Source of the DNA: JAIVJM01 sp963816985
Lineage (GTDB): Bacteria > Acidobacteriota > Blastocatellia > Pyrinomonadales > Pyrinomonadaceae
Direction of reading: 5' to 3'
NCBI GenBank assembly: GCA_963816985.1
Contig: CAWFMF010000004.1
Coordinates: 2,108,001-2,172,000, forward strand
DNA: 64,000 nucleotides
A model generated the notes under the pieces. That model did not search any database. It saw only the letters and a list, made by a program, of their open reading frames with translations, and had not been told where the DNA came from. Below are positions 32,700 through 41,658 of this stretch, in pieces. Every line of letters starts with the position of its first letter. Positions within the stretch are counted from its first letter, which is position 1. Both the position numbers and the translations under genes were made by a program.

Positions 32700-35261
32700 C
32701 TAAGCCGTGACTTCGACTTCGACCTCGGCGGTCGAGGCGTCGAGGAGCGAGGCGCTCGTCACCTTGTCGCCGCCGTCGGTCTTGATGAGGCGGACGCCCT
32801 GCGCGCTGCGGCCCGTCTTGCGGATGTCGCCGGCCTCGATGCGGATGAGCTTGCCTTGCTTGGTGATAATCATCAGCTCGGACTCCTCATCCACGGGGAA
32901 GACGGCGACGACCTTGCCGGTCTTGTCCGTCGTCTTCATGTTGATGACGCCCTTGCCGCCGCGCGTCTGCAAGCGGTAGGTCGTAATCAGCGTCTGCTTG
33001 CCGAAGCCGCACTCGGAGACCGAGAGCATCTTCTCCGTGTCGTCCGCCGAGACCGCCGCGACCGAGACGACGTAGTCGCCCTTGCGCAGGTCTATGCCGC
33101 GCACGCCGCGCGCCGCTCGGCCCATCGGGCGCGCGTCCTTCTCGTCGAAGCGGATGGCGAGGCCGTCGTGCGTGGCGATGAAGATGCGCTTCGTGCCGTC
33201 CGTGAGAATCACGTCCAGCAGCTCGTCGCCCTCGTCCACGTTGACGGCGTTGATGCCGTTGGTGCGGATGTTCTGGAACTCGGCGAGCGACGTTTTCTTA
33301 ATCACGCCCTTGCGCGTGACCATCACGACGTAGCGCCCCTCGGAGAACTCGCGCACGGGGACGACGCCCGCGAGCTTGCGGTGCGAGGGGATGTTGATGA
33401 GGTTGACGAACGCCTTGCCGCGCGCCGAGGGGAGCGCGTCCGGTATCTGGTGCACCTTCAGTTTGAAAACCTGACCGTCGTCCGTGAAGAGCATCAGGTA
33501 CGAGTGGGTCGTGGCGGTGAAGAGGTGCTCGACGTAGTCGTCGTTCTTGCCGGTCGAAGCGCCGGAGCGGCCCTTGCCGCCGCGCCCCTGCCGCGAGTAG
33601 GTCGTGACGGGCGTGCGCTTGACGTAGCCGTTTTTAGTGACCGTGATCGCCACTTCCTCGTCGGCAATCATGTCCTCGATGGAGAGGTCAACGCCCTCGT
33701 CAATGATCTCCGTGCGGCGCTTGTCGCCGAAGAGGCGGCGCACCTCCTCCAACTCCTGCACGATGACGCGCCGCAGCGTCGCCTCGTTCGCGAGGATGTC
33801 TTCCAACTCGGCGATGAGGCGGATGATGCCCTCGTACTCGTCGAGAATCTTCTGCCGTTCGAGCGCCGAGAGGCGGCGGAGTTGAAGGTCGAGGATGGCC
33901 TGCGCCTGAAGCTCCGAGAAGTCGAGCCGCTTCATCACCTTCTTGAGCTTGTCAATGAAGCCCGCGAGCGTCACGTCCGAGGGCGTGCCCTTCCACTGCT
34001 TGACGTCGTTCATGCCGTCGAACGCGCCCGTCAGCCACTGGCGGGCTTCGTCCACCGAGCGCGCGTTGCGGATGAGCGGGATGATGTAGTCGAGCGCGTC
34101 AATCGCCTTGTTCAAGCCCTCCAAAATGTGCGCCCGCGCGCGCGCCTTGCGGAGGTCGTACTCGGTGCGGCGGCGCACGACCTCGCGGCGGAACTCGATG
34201 AAGTATTCGAGCATCTGCCTGAGCGTCAGGACGCGCGGCTGCCCGCCGACGATTGCGAGGTTGATGACGCCGAACGAGGACTGCATCGGCGTCAGCTTGT
34301 AGAGCTTGTTGAGGACGATCTGCGGCATCGCGTCGCGCTTGAGCTCGATGACGATGCGCATCCCGTCGCGCGAGGACTCGTCGCGCATGTCGGCGATGCC
34401 GTCGAGCTTCTTCTCGTTGACCAGCTCGGCGATGCGCTCGATGAGCCGCGCCTTGTTCACCTGGAAGGGAATCTCGGTGACGATGATCGCCTCGCGCTCG
34501 GTCGTGCCGCGCCCGATGCGGTCAATGCCGGCGCGCGCGCGCATCTGGATGATGCCGCGGCCCGTGGTGTAAGCCTGCCGGATGCCCTCGCGCCCGTAGA
34601 TGAAGCCGCCCGTGGGGAAGTCGGGGCCGGGGACGATCTTGAGAATCTCCTCGTCCTTCATGCTCGGCTTCTTGAGGAGGGCGATGGTGGCGTCAATGAT
34701 CTCCGTCAGGTTGTGCGGCGGAATCTTCGTCGCCATGCCGACGGCGATGCCCTCGGAGCCGTTGAGGAGGAGGGTCGGGACGCGCGTCGGGACGACTTTC
34801 GGCTCGCTTAAAGATTCGTCGTAGTTGGGCTGGAAATCTACGGTCTCCTTCTCGATGTCGGCGAGGATTTCGCTCGTGAGCCGCGCCATGCGCGCCTCGG
34901 TGTAGCGCATAGCCGCCGCCGAGTCGCCGTCCACCGAGCCGAAGTTGCCCTGCCCGTCCACGAGCGGGTAGCGCATGGAGAAGTCCTGCGCCATGCGGAC
35001 GATGGTCTCGTAGACCGCCGAGTCGCCGTGCGGGTGGTACTTACCGATAACGTCGCCGACGATGCGCGCGCTCTTCTTGTAAGCCTTGTTGTGCTGGTTG
35101 CCCAGTTCGTTCATCGCCCAGAGCACGCGCCGGTGGACGGGCTTGAAGCCGTCGCGCACGTCCGGCAGCGCGCGACCGATGATGACGCTCATGGCATAGT
35201 CGAGATACGAGCGGCGCATCTCGTCTTCGATGTTGACGTAGTTGCGATCTAAAGTTTCCAT
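32700..35261 (-). CDS. gyrA: DNA gyrase subunit A
   Basis: 853 residues. The breakage-reunion domain has the active-site tyrosine Y120 in AAMRYTEARM, HPHGDSAVYE in the quinolone region (the serine equivalent to E. coli S83 is present; position 87 is Glu rather than Asp, a common natural variant), and GNFGSVDGD. The C-terminal beta-pinwheel carries the gyrase-specific GyrA box QGRGGKG, which separates it from ParC. It introduces negative supercoils with GyrB, which is not in this window. Start at 35261 begins METLDRN as in homologues, with GGAAAGG upstream. Confidence 0.97.
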   Translation of the reverse strand: METLDRNYVNIEDEMRRSYLDYAMSVIIGRALPDVRDGFKPVHRRVLWAMNELGNQHNKAYKKSARIVGDVIGKYHPHGDSAVYETIVRMAQDFSMRYPLVDGQGNFGSVDGDSAAAMRYTEARMARLTSEILADIEKETVDFQPNYDESLSEPKVVPTRVPTLLLNGSEGIAVGMATKIPPHNLTEIIDATIALLKKPSMKDEEILKIVPGPDFPTGGFIYGREGIRQAYTTGRGIIQMRARAGIDRIGRGTTEREAIIVTEIPFQVNKARLIERIAELVNEKKLDGIADMRDESSRDGMRIVIELKRDAMPQIVLNKLYKLTPMQSSFGVINLAIVGGQPRVLTLRQMLEYFIEFRREVVRRRTEYDLRKARARAHILEGLNKAIDALDYIIPLIRNARSVDEARQWLTGAFDGMNDVKQWKGTPSDVTLAGFIDKLKKVMKRLDFSELQAQAILDLQLRRLSALERQKILDEYEGIIRLIAELEDILANEATLRRVIVQELEEVRRLFGDKRRTEIIDEGVDLSIEDMIADEEVAITVTKNGYVKRTPVTTYSRQGRGGKGRSGASTGKNDDYVEHLFTATTHSYLMLFTDDGQVFKLKVHQIPDALPSARGKAFVNLINIPSHRKLAGVVPVREFSEGRYVVMVTRKGVIKKTSLAEFQNIRTNGINAVNVDEGDELLDVILTDGTKRIFIATHDGLAIRFDEKDARPMGRAARGVRGIDLRKGDYVVSVAAVSADDTEKMLSVSECGFGKQTLITTYRLQTRGGKGVINMKTTDKTGKVVAVFPVDEESELMIITKQGKLIRIEAGDIRKTGRSAQGVRLIKTDGGDKVTSASLLDASTAEVEVEVTA

Positions 35262-35677
35262 CCGATAAACCTTTCCGGTACAATCCCGACGCGCCGAGTT
35301 CCCGCGTCGCGTCACTAAAATATTTGAAGCCCCGTCCGGCGCGCCGCATTCTGCCTGCGACGCGCCGGACGCGAGAGCCGAAAATCACCTCACTGTTTCG
35401 CCCCGCTCCGAACTTTGAGAGGCCGCCGGGAGGGAGCCGAAGAGCCTCTAGCGCGCGGTCAAAATTTGAGTCGCAATGCGGTACTTTCCGGTGCGGAAAG
35501 CGGCTGGCAGAAAGTACGTCCTATTGTAGCCCGAAAAGGACATTTTGGCAAACCCGCCTCACGGGCGAAAGCCTTGTAAAATCAACGTTTTCGACGCCCG
35601 GCGGGGGCCGTTTCGGGGCCGCCCGAAGGGCGTCAGAGATGGGGCTTTTGTTCGACCCTAGGGGGGCGGTTTCGGCG
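35262..35677. other. Divergent intergenic region between gyrA and the PilZ gene
   Basis: About 415 bases without a gene I would call. It holds a compact foldable site: GTACTTTC (35481-35488) and GAAAGTAC (35510-35517) can pair, but CTTTCCG (35484-35490) can instead pair perfectly with CGGAAAG (35494-35500). The two folds exclude each other. It lies about 220 bases upstream of gyrA and 160 upstream of the PilZ gene. No confident promoter found. Confidence 0.4.
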
Positions 35678-36436
35678 ATGGATTTTCCCGGCAAATCTAA
35701 GCGCCTGCGCGAGCGCATCAAGCTCTCGCTCCCGGTTCGCGTCCGCTGTCGCGAGTCGAAGGAGCGCGAGTGGGTCGAGCTCTCGCGCCTGCTGGACGTG
35801 ACGCCCTTCGGCGCGCGCTTCACGCTCGCGCACGCCATCGAGCGCGGGCGGCTTTTGCACCTGACGCTGCCGATGCCGCGACAGTTGCGCTGCTTCGACC
35901 ACATCGAAGACCAGTACCGCGTGTGGGCGCTCGTGCGGCACGTCAAGCCGCACCTGCCCGGCGGCGGCGAGGCGGTGGAGGGCGTGACGCTGCGGCTCGA
36001 AGTCGGCGTCGCCTTCACGGGCAAGCACCCGCCCGCGAGCTACGCGGAAAACCCGGCGACGCTCTACGTCGTGGACACGCTCTCGCCGGAGAGCAACATG
36101 TGGTCGGTGCGAGAGGAGGCGGATGGGGGCGGCGCTTCGTCGCGCTCGCAGGAGACGCGGCTCCAGATGCCGGTCAACGTCCGCGTCGAGGTCTTCGACG
36201 AGGGCGGCGAGGTCTGCGCCACCGAGCAGACGGTGACGGAGAACGTCAGCCGCCGGGGGGCCGCCGTCTGGACGACGCTCGAAGTCGAGCGCGGGCGCTT
36301 CGTCCGTCTGACGAGCCTCGACCACGGGCTCACGCTCATCGCGGCGGTGCGCGCCAACCGCAAAGGCCCCGACGGCATTCCTCGCCTGCACCTCGAATTC
36401 ATTGACCGGCAGTGGCCCCTGGAAGGAATAGAGTGA
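35678..36436 (+). CDS. Tandem PilZ-like domain protein
   Basis: 252 residues. First unit (about 5-115) starts RLRERIKLSLPVRVRCRE and has LLDVTPFGARFTL; second unit (about 160-250) starts RLQMPVNVRVEVF and has ENVSRRGAAVWT. Both have the PilZ order of an Arg-rich lead, a (D/N)xSxxG-like turn and a beta barrel with LHLEFID, but the turn in the first is DVTPFG and the paired Arg motif in the second is weak, so c-di-GMP binding by both is uncertain. A longer start at 35639 is possible. No output domain. Confidence 0.65.
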   Translation: MDFPGKSKRLRERIKLSLPVRVRCRESKEREWVELSRLLDVTPFGARFTLAHAIERGRLLHLTLPMPRQLRCFDHIEDQYRVWALVRHVKPHLPGGGEAVEGVTLRLEVGVAFTGKHPPASYAENPATLYVVDTLSPESNMWSVREEADGGGASSRSQETRLQMPVNVRVEVFDEGGEVCATEQTVTENVSRRGAAVWTTLEVERGRFVRLTSLDHGLTLIAAVRANRKGPDGIPRLHLEFIDRQWPLEGIE

Positions 36437-36508
36437 AGAGTGACAAGCGGCGAGTGAAGGGTTATTGTCTTGGCTCGTCACTCGCCGCCCGTCACTCTTC
36501 CTCGTCAC
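36431..36508. repeat. Inverted repeat, family E variant (GAGTGAC/CGGCGAGTG)
   Basis: Left arm from 36431 (GAGTGAAGAGTGACAAGCGG, CGAGTG) pairs with right arm about 36474-36508 (CTCGTCACTCGCCGCCCGTC, ACTCTTCCTCG). The left arm includes the stop codon of the PilZ gene; the right arm ends 6 bases before the next ATG. Confidence 0.75.
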
Positions 36509-36514
36509 TATTTT

Positions 36515-36883
36515 ATGAAGCGATTCGTGTTCCCGCGTGAGGTTTTGCTGGTGGAGGTCGAGCGGCGCTGCGCCGGGGCGGCGTGCGGCGCGCGCTCGCG
36601 CATCGGGCTGACGAAAGCCGACGCCCGCGCGTACACGGGCTTCGAGTGCGAGGCCTGCGGGCTCTGGTGCGACGACTCGCTCTCGGAGCGCGACGTGCCC
36701 GAATGGTGGGAGGAGTTGAAGATTACCGGGCTCGAAGGCGTGCGCCCGCTCGAAGGGATGGAAGCGAACGAGGGCTCGGAGCCGGGCGAGGTCGTCGCGC
36801 GCATGAGCGAGGCGTGGCATCGTTTGGGCGCGGGCGACGAAGACGTTGAAGACGAAGAAGAGGGAGAAGGCGAACCGTCTTGA
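36515..36883 (+). CDS. Small zinc-finger-like protein
   Basis: 122 residues. Cysteines in CAGAAC and CEACGLWC, in spacing suggestive of a zinc ribbon, then a Trp-rich segment (PEWWEEL) and an acidic tail. The start is not marked by a Shine-Dalgarno because a repeat precedes it. Its stop overlaps the TTG start of the acyltransferase gene (TTGA). I do not recognise the family. Confidence 0.6.
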   Translation: MKRFVFPREVLLVEVERRCAGAACGARSRIGLTKADARAYTGFECEACGLWCDDSLSERDVPEWWEELKITGLEGVRPLEGMEANEGSEPGEVVARMSEAWHRLGAGDEDVEDEEEGEGEPS

Positions 36884-37560
36884 GCGAAGCGGCGAAGCAG
36901 TTCGAGGGTCAAGACCGTGGAAGCCGCGCGGGCGAGCCGAAGGCGATGCCGCAGTGGCTCATTGACTCGGCGGTGCGCCCCGCCGTGCGCCTCGTCTCGC
37001 GCGCCCTCTGGCGGGTCACATACAGAGGTCTCGAAAACGTCCCGCCCTCCGGCGGGCTCATCATCGCGGCGAACCACCAGACCTACGTTGACCCCTTCTG
37101 GATGGGCGTCCCCATCAAGCGCCCCCTGCGCTTTCTGGCGTGGAACAAGGCCTTCAAGTGGCCTCTGGCGGGGAAGGCTCTGGAGCTTTTAGGCGCGTGG
37201 CCGATCTCCATCGAGAGGGGCAACCCGACGGCCTACCGCCGCTCGCTGCAATGGCTGCGGGGCGGCGGCGCGGTCGTCATCTTCCCCGAAGGCGGGCGCG
37301 CGTTCGGCGACGGCGAGATGAGCAGGTTCAAGACGGGCGCGGCGCGGCTCGCGCTCGAAGCCGACGTATCGGTGCTCCCGGTCACCGTGCGCGGCGGCAA
37401 CGTCGCATGGCCGCGCGGCCAGAGACTGCCCCGCCGCGCCCGCGTCGAAATCGTCTATCACCCCGTCCGCCGTCTCGCCCCACGGCCCGGCGAAGACGCG
37501 CGCCAGTGCGCCCAACGCGAGACCGAAGCCCTCGCCGCCGTCGTCCAATCAGCGTTGTGA
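36880..37560 (+). CDS. PlsC-family acyltransferase (lysophosphatidic-acid type)
   Basis: 226 residues. The HX4D catalytic motif is NHQTYVD, the second block FPEGGRAF corresponds to FPEGTRS, and LPVTVRGG is the fourth. Such enzymes transfer an acyl chain to 1-acylglycerol-3-phosphate at the inner membrane. Start TTG at 36880 has GGAGAAGG upstream and overlaps the previous stop; a Met at codon 23 is the alternative. Second gene of a two-gene unit. Confidence 0.88.
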   Translation: MSEAAKQFEGQDRGSRAGEPKAMPQWLIDSAVRPAVRLVSRALWRVTYRGLENVPPSGGLIIAANHQTYVDPFWMGVPIKRPLRFLAWNKAFKWPLAGKALELLGAWPISIERGNPTAYRRSLQWLRGGGAVVIFPEGGRAFGDGEMSRFKTGAARLALEADVSVLPVTVRGGNVAWPRGQRLPRRARVEIVYHPVRRLAPRPGEDARQCAQRETEALAAVVQSAL

Positions 37561-37588
37561 AAAGCTCCTTAATTCACTACCGCCTCGC

Positions 37589-40500
37589 CTACGGTTTCTT
37601 CGCCACGACGAGCGGGTTCGATTCCAGCGCGCGGCGGTAGAAAGCGCGTGGACGTTGGAGCCCCTGTTCGTCGTTTGAAGCGTCCTTCACGGCGGCGGCG
37701 GCGGGGATGAAGGCGAGGTTGAGGCCGCGCCCGCGCGCCTCACGCATCTTCTCCAACTGCATCTGCGGAACGCGCTCGGCGGCGAAGTCGAGCCACTCTT
37801 TGGCGAGCAGCGTCCCGTCCTTCGGCTCGCCGTCGGCTTCGCCCTTCTTCAAACCCTCTTCGACCAGCGCGTAAGTCAAGAGCCCGTGTCCGAGCGTCGC
37901 GGCTTCCAAAGCCGCCTGATAACTTTGCGCCGCCGTCAGGATATACATCCCCTTCTCGTAAGCGAGCTGCGCCAACCCCTTCGAGTTCATCGGCCCGCGC
38001 CGCTTCTCCTCGGCTTCCAGAGCCTGCCCCGAATTGCACGCGTCAATGACGAGCAGCAACTGCCCGGCGTCGAGGGCTTCGATGGTCTGCTCAAGCTCTT
38101 CGTCCGAGATGCTGTGCGCGAGCATCGTTTGCAGGCCCGCCGCGTCGAGGGCGTTCCGGTCGCCCGCGTAGCCGAGGTCATGCGGGATGAGGTAGAAGCG
38201 ATTGCCCTGCGCCGTGCCGTGGCCCGCGAAGTAGACGATGACGGTGTCTTCGGGCTGCGCCTGCTTCAAGGTTTCGAGCGCGGCGGGAGCGGACGCGGGC
38301 AGAGCTTCCGTGTTCCCGGCGAGGCGCTTCAAGGCGGCGAGGATGTTGGCCTTCGTCGCGTCCTTATCAAGCAAGGGGACGACCTCGACGCGCTCGTAGC
38401 GCGCGAGCTGCGTCTGCTGCCGCCTGACCTCTTCGCCGAAGGCCTGCGCGTCGGCGACGGCGTATTTGAGGTTGTAGCGCTCGTTGGCGTAAGTGTTGAC
38501 GCCGACGGCGAGCACGTAGGCCGTGCCCGCACGCCTCAAGGAGTCCGCGCCCGCGAAGACAGCGGAGGCGTCGGCGCTCTTGACGTTATCGCGGTTGAAG
38601 GCGTAGGCCGTCAGACGGTTCTCACCGGCGACGACGGGGACGACCGCTTCGAGCGTCGCCGTCGCCTGCCCCTTCAGCGCGTCGCCGCGCCACGCGCGGA
38701 CGAGCGAGCCGTTGCGGAAGAGACGCACGTCCTTCGCCCCGGCGGGCGCGGCGGCGATGTTGACTTTAATGTTAACTGTGCGCGAAGTGACGGGCGCGCT
38801 TGCGGTCGCCGCCCCGGCGTCGAGCGTGAGCTGGGGTTGGCGGCGGTCGAGCTGCGAGATGTCGCGCGGGGCCTTCGGCCTCTTGCCTGCGGCGAGGTCG
38901 GCGAGGAGGCCCGGATAGAAGAACTCGTTGAAGAAGGTCTCGACGGGGGCGACGTCGAAGGTGTTCTGCGAGAAGCGCCAGAGGATTTGGTCCCACGCGG
39001 CGGGCGAGCCGTCGAAGAGCCCGTCGGGCGTGACGACGAGCCAGTCGCCGCCGTCGTAGAGCGAGACGAGCGTGGCGAGCAGCTCGCCCGTCTGCAAGTC
39101 CCAGAGGAGCGTGCCGCCGTCCTCGCCCGCCGAGGCGAGCAAACGCCCGTCGCGGCTGAAGGCCAGAGAGTTGATGCGCGCCGTGTGCCCCTTGAGCGTG
39201 CGCGTCTCGCGCCGCGCGGCCACGTCCCAGATTTTGATGGTGTTGCTCGTGCTGCTCGAAGCGAGCCAGCGACCGTCGCCGCTGAAGGCGACCTGCTCGA
39301 CGCTCTTGTCGTGGGCGGAGAGCGTGCCCAACGCCTGCCCGCTCTCCGCGTCCCAGAGCGTGACCTGCCCCGTGGACGTGATCTTCACGTTCCGCAGGGC
39401 GTCCATCATCTTCTTCTGCATCTCTTCCGGCTTCGTGCGGCCCGACATCATGCCGCTCATCAACGTCATCGGGTTGAAGTCGCTCTCGGTTCTGACGCCG
39501 CCTGCGGCGAGCACGCGACCGTCGGGGCTGAGGGCGGCGTCGCTCGTCGCGCGCCCGGCAGACCCGGCGGCGAGGCTGCCCATCGTCACGCTCATCTGGC
39601 TCATGACGCCGCTCATCATGTCGGCGGGCGACGTGCCCGGCCCCGGCACGGGGCCGCTCATGCCTGACGCGGGGCCGCCCGCGCCGCGCATCGCCGCCGC
39701 GCTGAACATGCCGAGCGGCGCGCCCGTCGCCGCGTCCCAGATTTGGATGTCTCCCATCGCCGAGAGCGAGATGAGCCGCCGACCGTCGTCGCTGAAACGC
39801 ACTTCAGAGGTTTGTGCGCCGGACGTGAGCGTGCGCGCCTCGCGCCCCGCCGCGATGTCCCAAATCTTGATTTGATTCTCGATGCCGCCCGACCCTTGCC
39901 CGGAGAGCTGGCCGTAAATCTTCATTAGGTCAGCGGGGTTCTTCGACGACTCCTTCATCCGCTCCAACGTCTCTTTGCTCGCCTTCGCGGAGCGCTTCTC
40001 GGCTCCCTTGAAACGCGCGGTCTGCTCCTCCATCGTCAGCGCGTAGGTGGTGGCGAGTTGCCGCCCGTCGGGGCTGAGGGCGAGGCCCGTGACCGTCGCG
40101 CCGGCGGAGGCGGGCGCGAGCGTGTGGAGCGTGCGACCGGTCGAGACTTCGACGACGCGGACGGCGTTGCTGTAAGGCTCCATCATGACGAGGAGCTTGC
40201 CGTCGGCGGTCGGGATGGCGTAGACGCGCCCGCTCGTCGAGCCGCGGACGAGGCGCAGCCCGCGCCCCGTCGCCAAGTCCCACTGTGTCTGCCCGCCGGA
40301 GTTGAGCCGCGTCCCTTCGGCGTTGAAGGAGACGTGGTGCGCCCAGTTGCTGCTGCCCGCGAGCGGTCGCACGAGTCTCGCGTTCGCGGTCTCCCAGAGC
40401 ATGGGCGTCGAGTCCATGCCGCCGGTGGCGAAGAGTCTTCCGTCGGGGCTGAAGCCGACGGCGAAGAGAGTCGGGCCTTTGAACGTCCCGCCGCGCGGAA

Positions 40501-41620
40501 CTTTGAGCGACAGGGACTCGCGGCCCGTCGTCGTGTCCCATGCTTTGAGCTGGTTATCGTCAAAGAGGGTGGCGACGAGCCGCCCGCCGGGGCTGAAGGC
40601 GACGGCGGAGAAATCGCCCGCGACCGTGGTGAGGACTTGCGGCTGCGACCCGCCCTTCGCGCCCACGTCCCAGAGCTTCAACTTCTTCTCGTCGAAGCCC
40701 GCGACGAGGACGCGCCCGTCCGAGGCGAACGTCACGAAGCTCCCGCGCAGTCCGCCGTCGTCGTCTATGCCTGAGAGGTTCGCGCTCCGCGTCTCGCGCC
40801 CCGAAGCGGTGTCGAAGAATCTGGCCTTGAACTTTCCCTCATCGCCGAAGCCGACCATGACGAGCTGGCCGCCGTCCGGGCTCAACGCGAGCCCCGACGG
40901 CATCCCCATCGCGGCCCCCGCGCCCGCGCCGATGCCCTCCATGCCGAGCGCCGTCATGTCCATCGAGCGCAGCTCGCCGCCCGTCGCCACGTCCCATGTC
41001 CTGACCGCGCTGCCGACCGCGACGAGCGAGCGCCCGTCCGCGCCGAAGGCGAGAAGGGAGATGCCGCCGAAAGCGAGGAGCCCGCCGCCCTGCTCGGCGA
41101 ACGTGTGCAGCTCGCGCCCGGTCGAGACCTCCCAGACTTTGATTGTGCTCTCTCCGCCGCTCGCGGCGAGCAGGCGACTGTCGGGGCTGAAGGCGATGGC
41201 CGGGACGCTGTAGGCGGCGGCGGGCTTGCCCGCGAAGGCGCGCAGCTCGCGCCCGGTCGAGACCTCCCAGAGCTTGACCGTGCTGCTGCCCATCGAGGCG
41301 GTCGCGAGCAGACGCGAGTCGGGGCTGAAGACAAACTTCGACGCCCCGTAGAGGTTGCCGTAGCCGGTCTGCACGACCAGTTCGGGGCGCGCGCCGCCCG
41401 GCTTCTGCTGCCCGGCGGCCTGACTCTTGTCTTCGACCTTGACGCCGATGCCGCGCTCGTCCTGCGCGACGCCTGAGACGGGGGCGAGCGAGCAGAGCGC
41501 GAGCGCGCAGATGTTGAAGGAGAGGAGAATCGAGAGACGGGCTGCGAGGCGGAAGGACGGAGTTCTTTTCGAGAGGCGGAAGGACGAAACGCTTCGACGT
41601 TCGTTGACGGACTTCTTCAT
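37589..41620 (-). CDS. Secreted WD40-repeat protein with C-terminal caspase (metacaspase) domain
   Basis: 1343 residues with an N-terminal signal or membrane segment (about 28-52, ending SGVAQ). About 12-14 WD40-type blades follow (residues about 85-830; repeated FSPDSRLLA, LSPDGR, VKLWEVSTGRE, IKIWDVA), enough for two propellers, then a beta-sandwich linker, then a caspase p20-like domain (about 1030-1290) with the catalytic pair H1134 (YFAGHG) and C1195 (DACNSGQ). The family cuts after Arg/Lys or Asp in other systems; target unknown. It lies 38 bases downstream of a Ser/Thr kinase gene, probably one operon. One WD40 blade contains a long helical insert (about 545-585) not seen in the others. 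Confidence 0.9.
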   Translation of the reverse strand: MKKSVNERRSVSSFRLSKRTPSFRLAARLSILLSFNICALALCSLAPVSGVAQDERGIGVKVEDKSQAAGQQKPGGARPELVVQTGYGNLYGASKFVFSPDSRLLATASMGSSTVKLWEVSTGRELRAFAGKPAAAYSVPAIAFSPDSRLLAASGGESTIKVWEVSTGRELHTFAEQGGGLLAFGGISLLAFGADGRSLVAVGSAVRTWDVATGGELRSMDMTALGMEGIGAGAGAAMGMPSGLALSPDGGQLVMVGFGDEGKFKARFFDTASGRETRSANLSGIDDDGGLRGSFVTFASDGRVLVAGFDEKKLKLWDVGAKGGSQPQVLTTVAGDFSAVAFSPGGRLVATLFDDNQLKAWDTTTGRESLSLKVPRGGTFKGPTLFAVGFSPDGRLFATGGMDSTPMLWETANARLVRPLAGSSNWAHHVSFNAEGTRLNSGGQTQWDLATGRGLRLVRGSTSGRVYAIPTADGKLLVMMEPYSNAVRVVEVSTGRTLHTLAPASAGATVTGLALSPDGRQLATTYALTMEEQTARFKGAEKRSAKASKETLERMKESSKNPADLMKIYGQLSGQGSGGIENQIKIWDIAAGREARTLTSGAQTSEVRFSDDGRRLISLSAMGDIQIWDAATGAPLGMFSAAAMRGAGGPASGMSGPVPGPGTSPADMMSGVMSQMSVTMGSLAAGSAGRATSDAALSPDGRVLAAGGVRTESDFNPMTLMSGMMSGRTKPEEMQKKMMDALRNVKITSTGQVTLWDAESGQALGTLSAHDKSVEQVAFSGDGRWLASSSTSNTIKIWDVAARRETRTLKGHTARINSLAFSRDGRLLASAGEDGGTLLWDLQTGELLATLVSLYDGGDWLVVTPDGLFDGSPAAWDQILWRFSQNTFDVAPVETFFNEFFYPGLLADLAAGKRPKAPRDISQLDRRQPQLTLDAGAATASAPVTSRTVNIKVNIAAAPAGAKDVRLFRNGSLVRAWRGDALKGQATATLEAVVPVVAGENRLTAYAFNRDNVKSADASAVFAGADSLRRAGTAYVLAVGVNTYANERYNLKYAVADAQAFGEEVRRQQTQLARYERVEVVPLLDKDATKANILAALKRLAGNTEALPASAPAALETLKQAQPEDTVIVYFAGHGTAQGNRFYLIPHDLGYAGDRNALDAAGLQTMLAHSISDEELEQTIEALDAGQLLLVIDACNSGQALEAEEKRRGPMNSKGLAQLAYEKGMYILTAAQSYQAALEAATLGHGLLTYALVEEGLKKGEADGEPKDGTLLAKEWLDFAAERVPQMQLEKMREARGRGLNLAFIPAAAAVKDASNDEQGLQRPRAFYRRALESNPLVVAKKP

Positions 41621-41658
41621 GGAGAACCCCCCGGCAGCGGCTCGCGGTGCGGTTTGCT

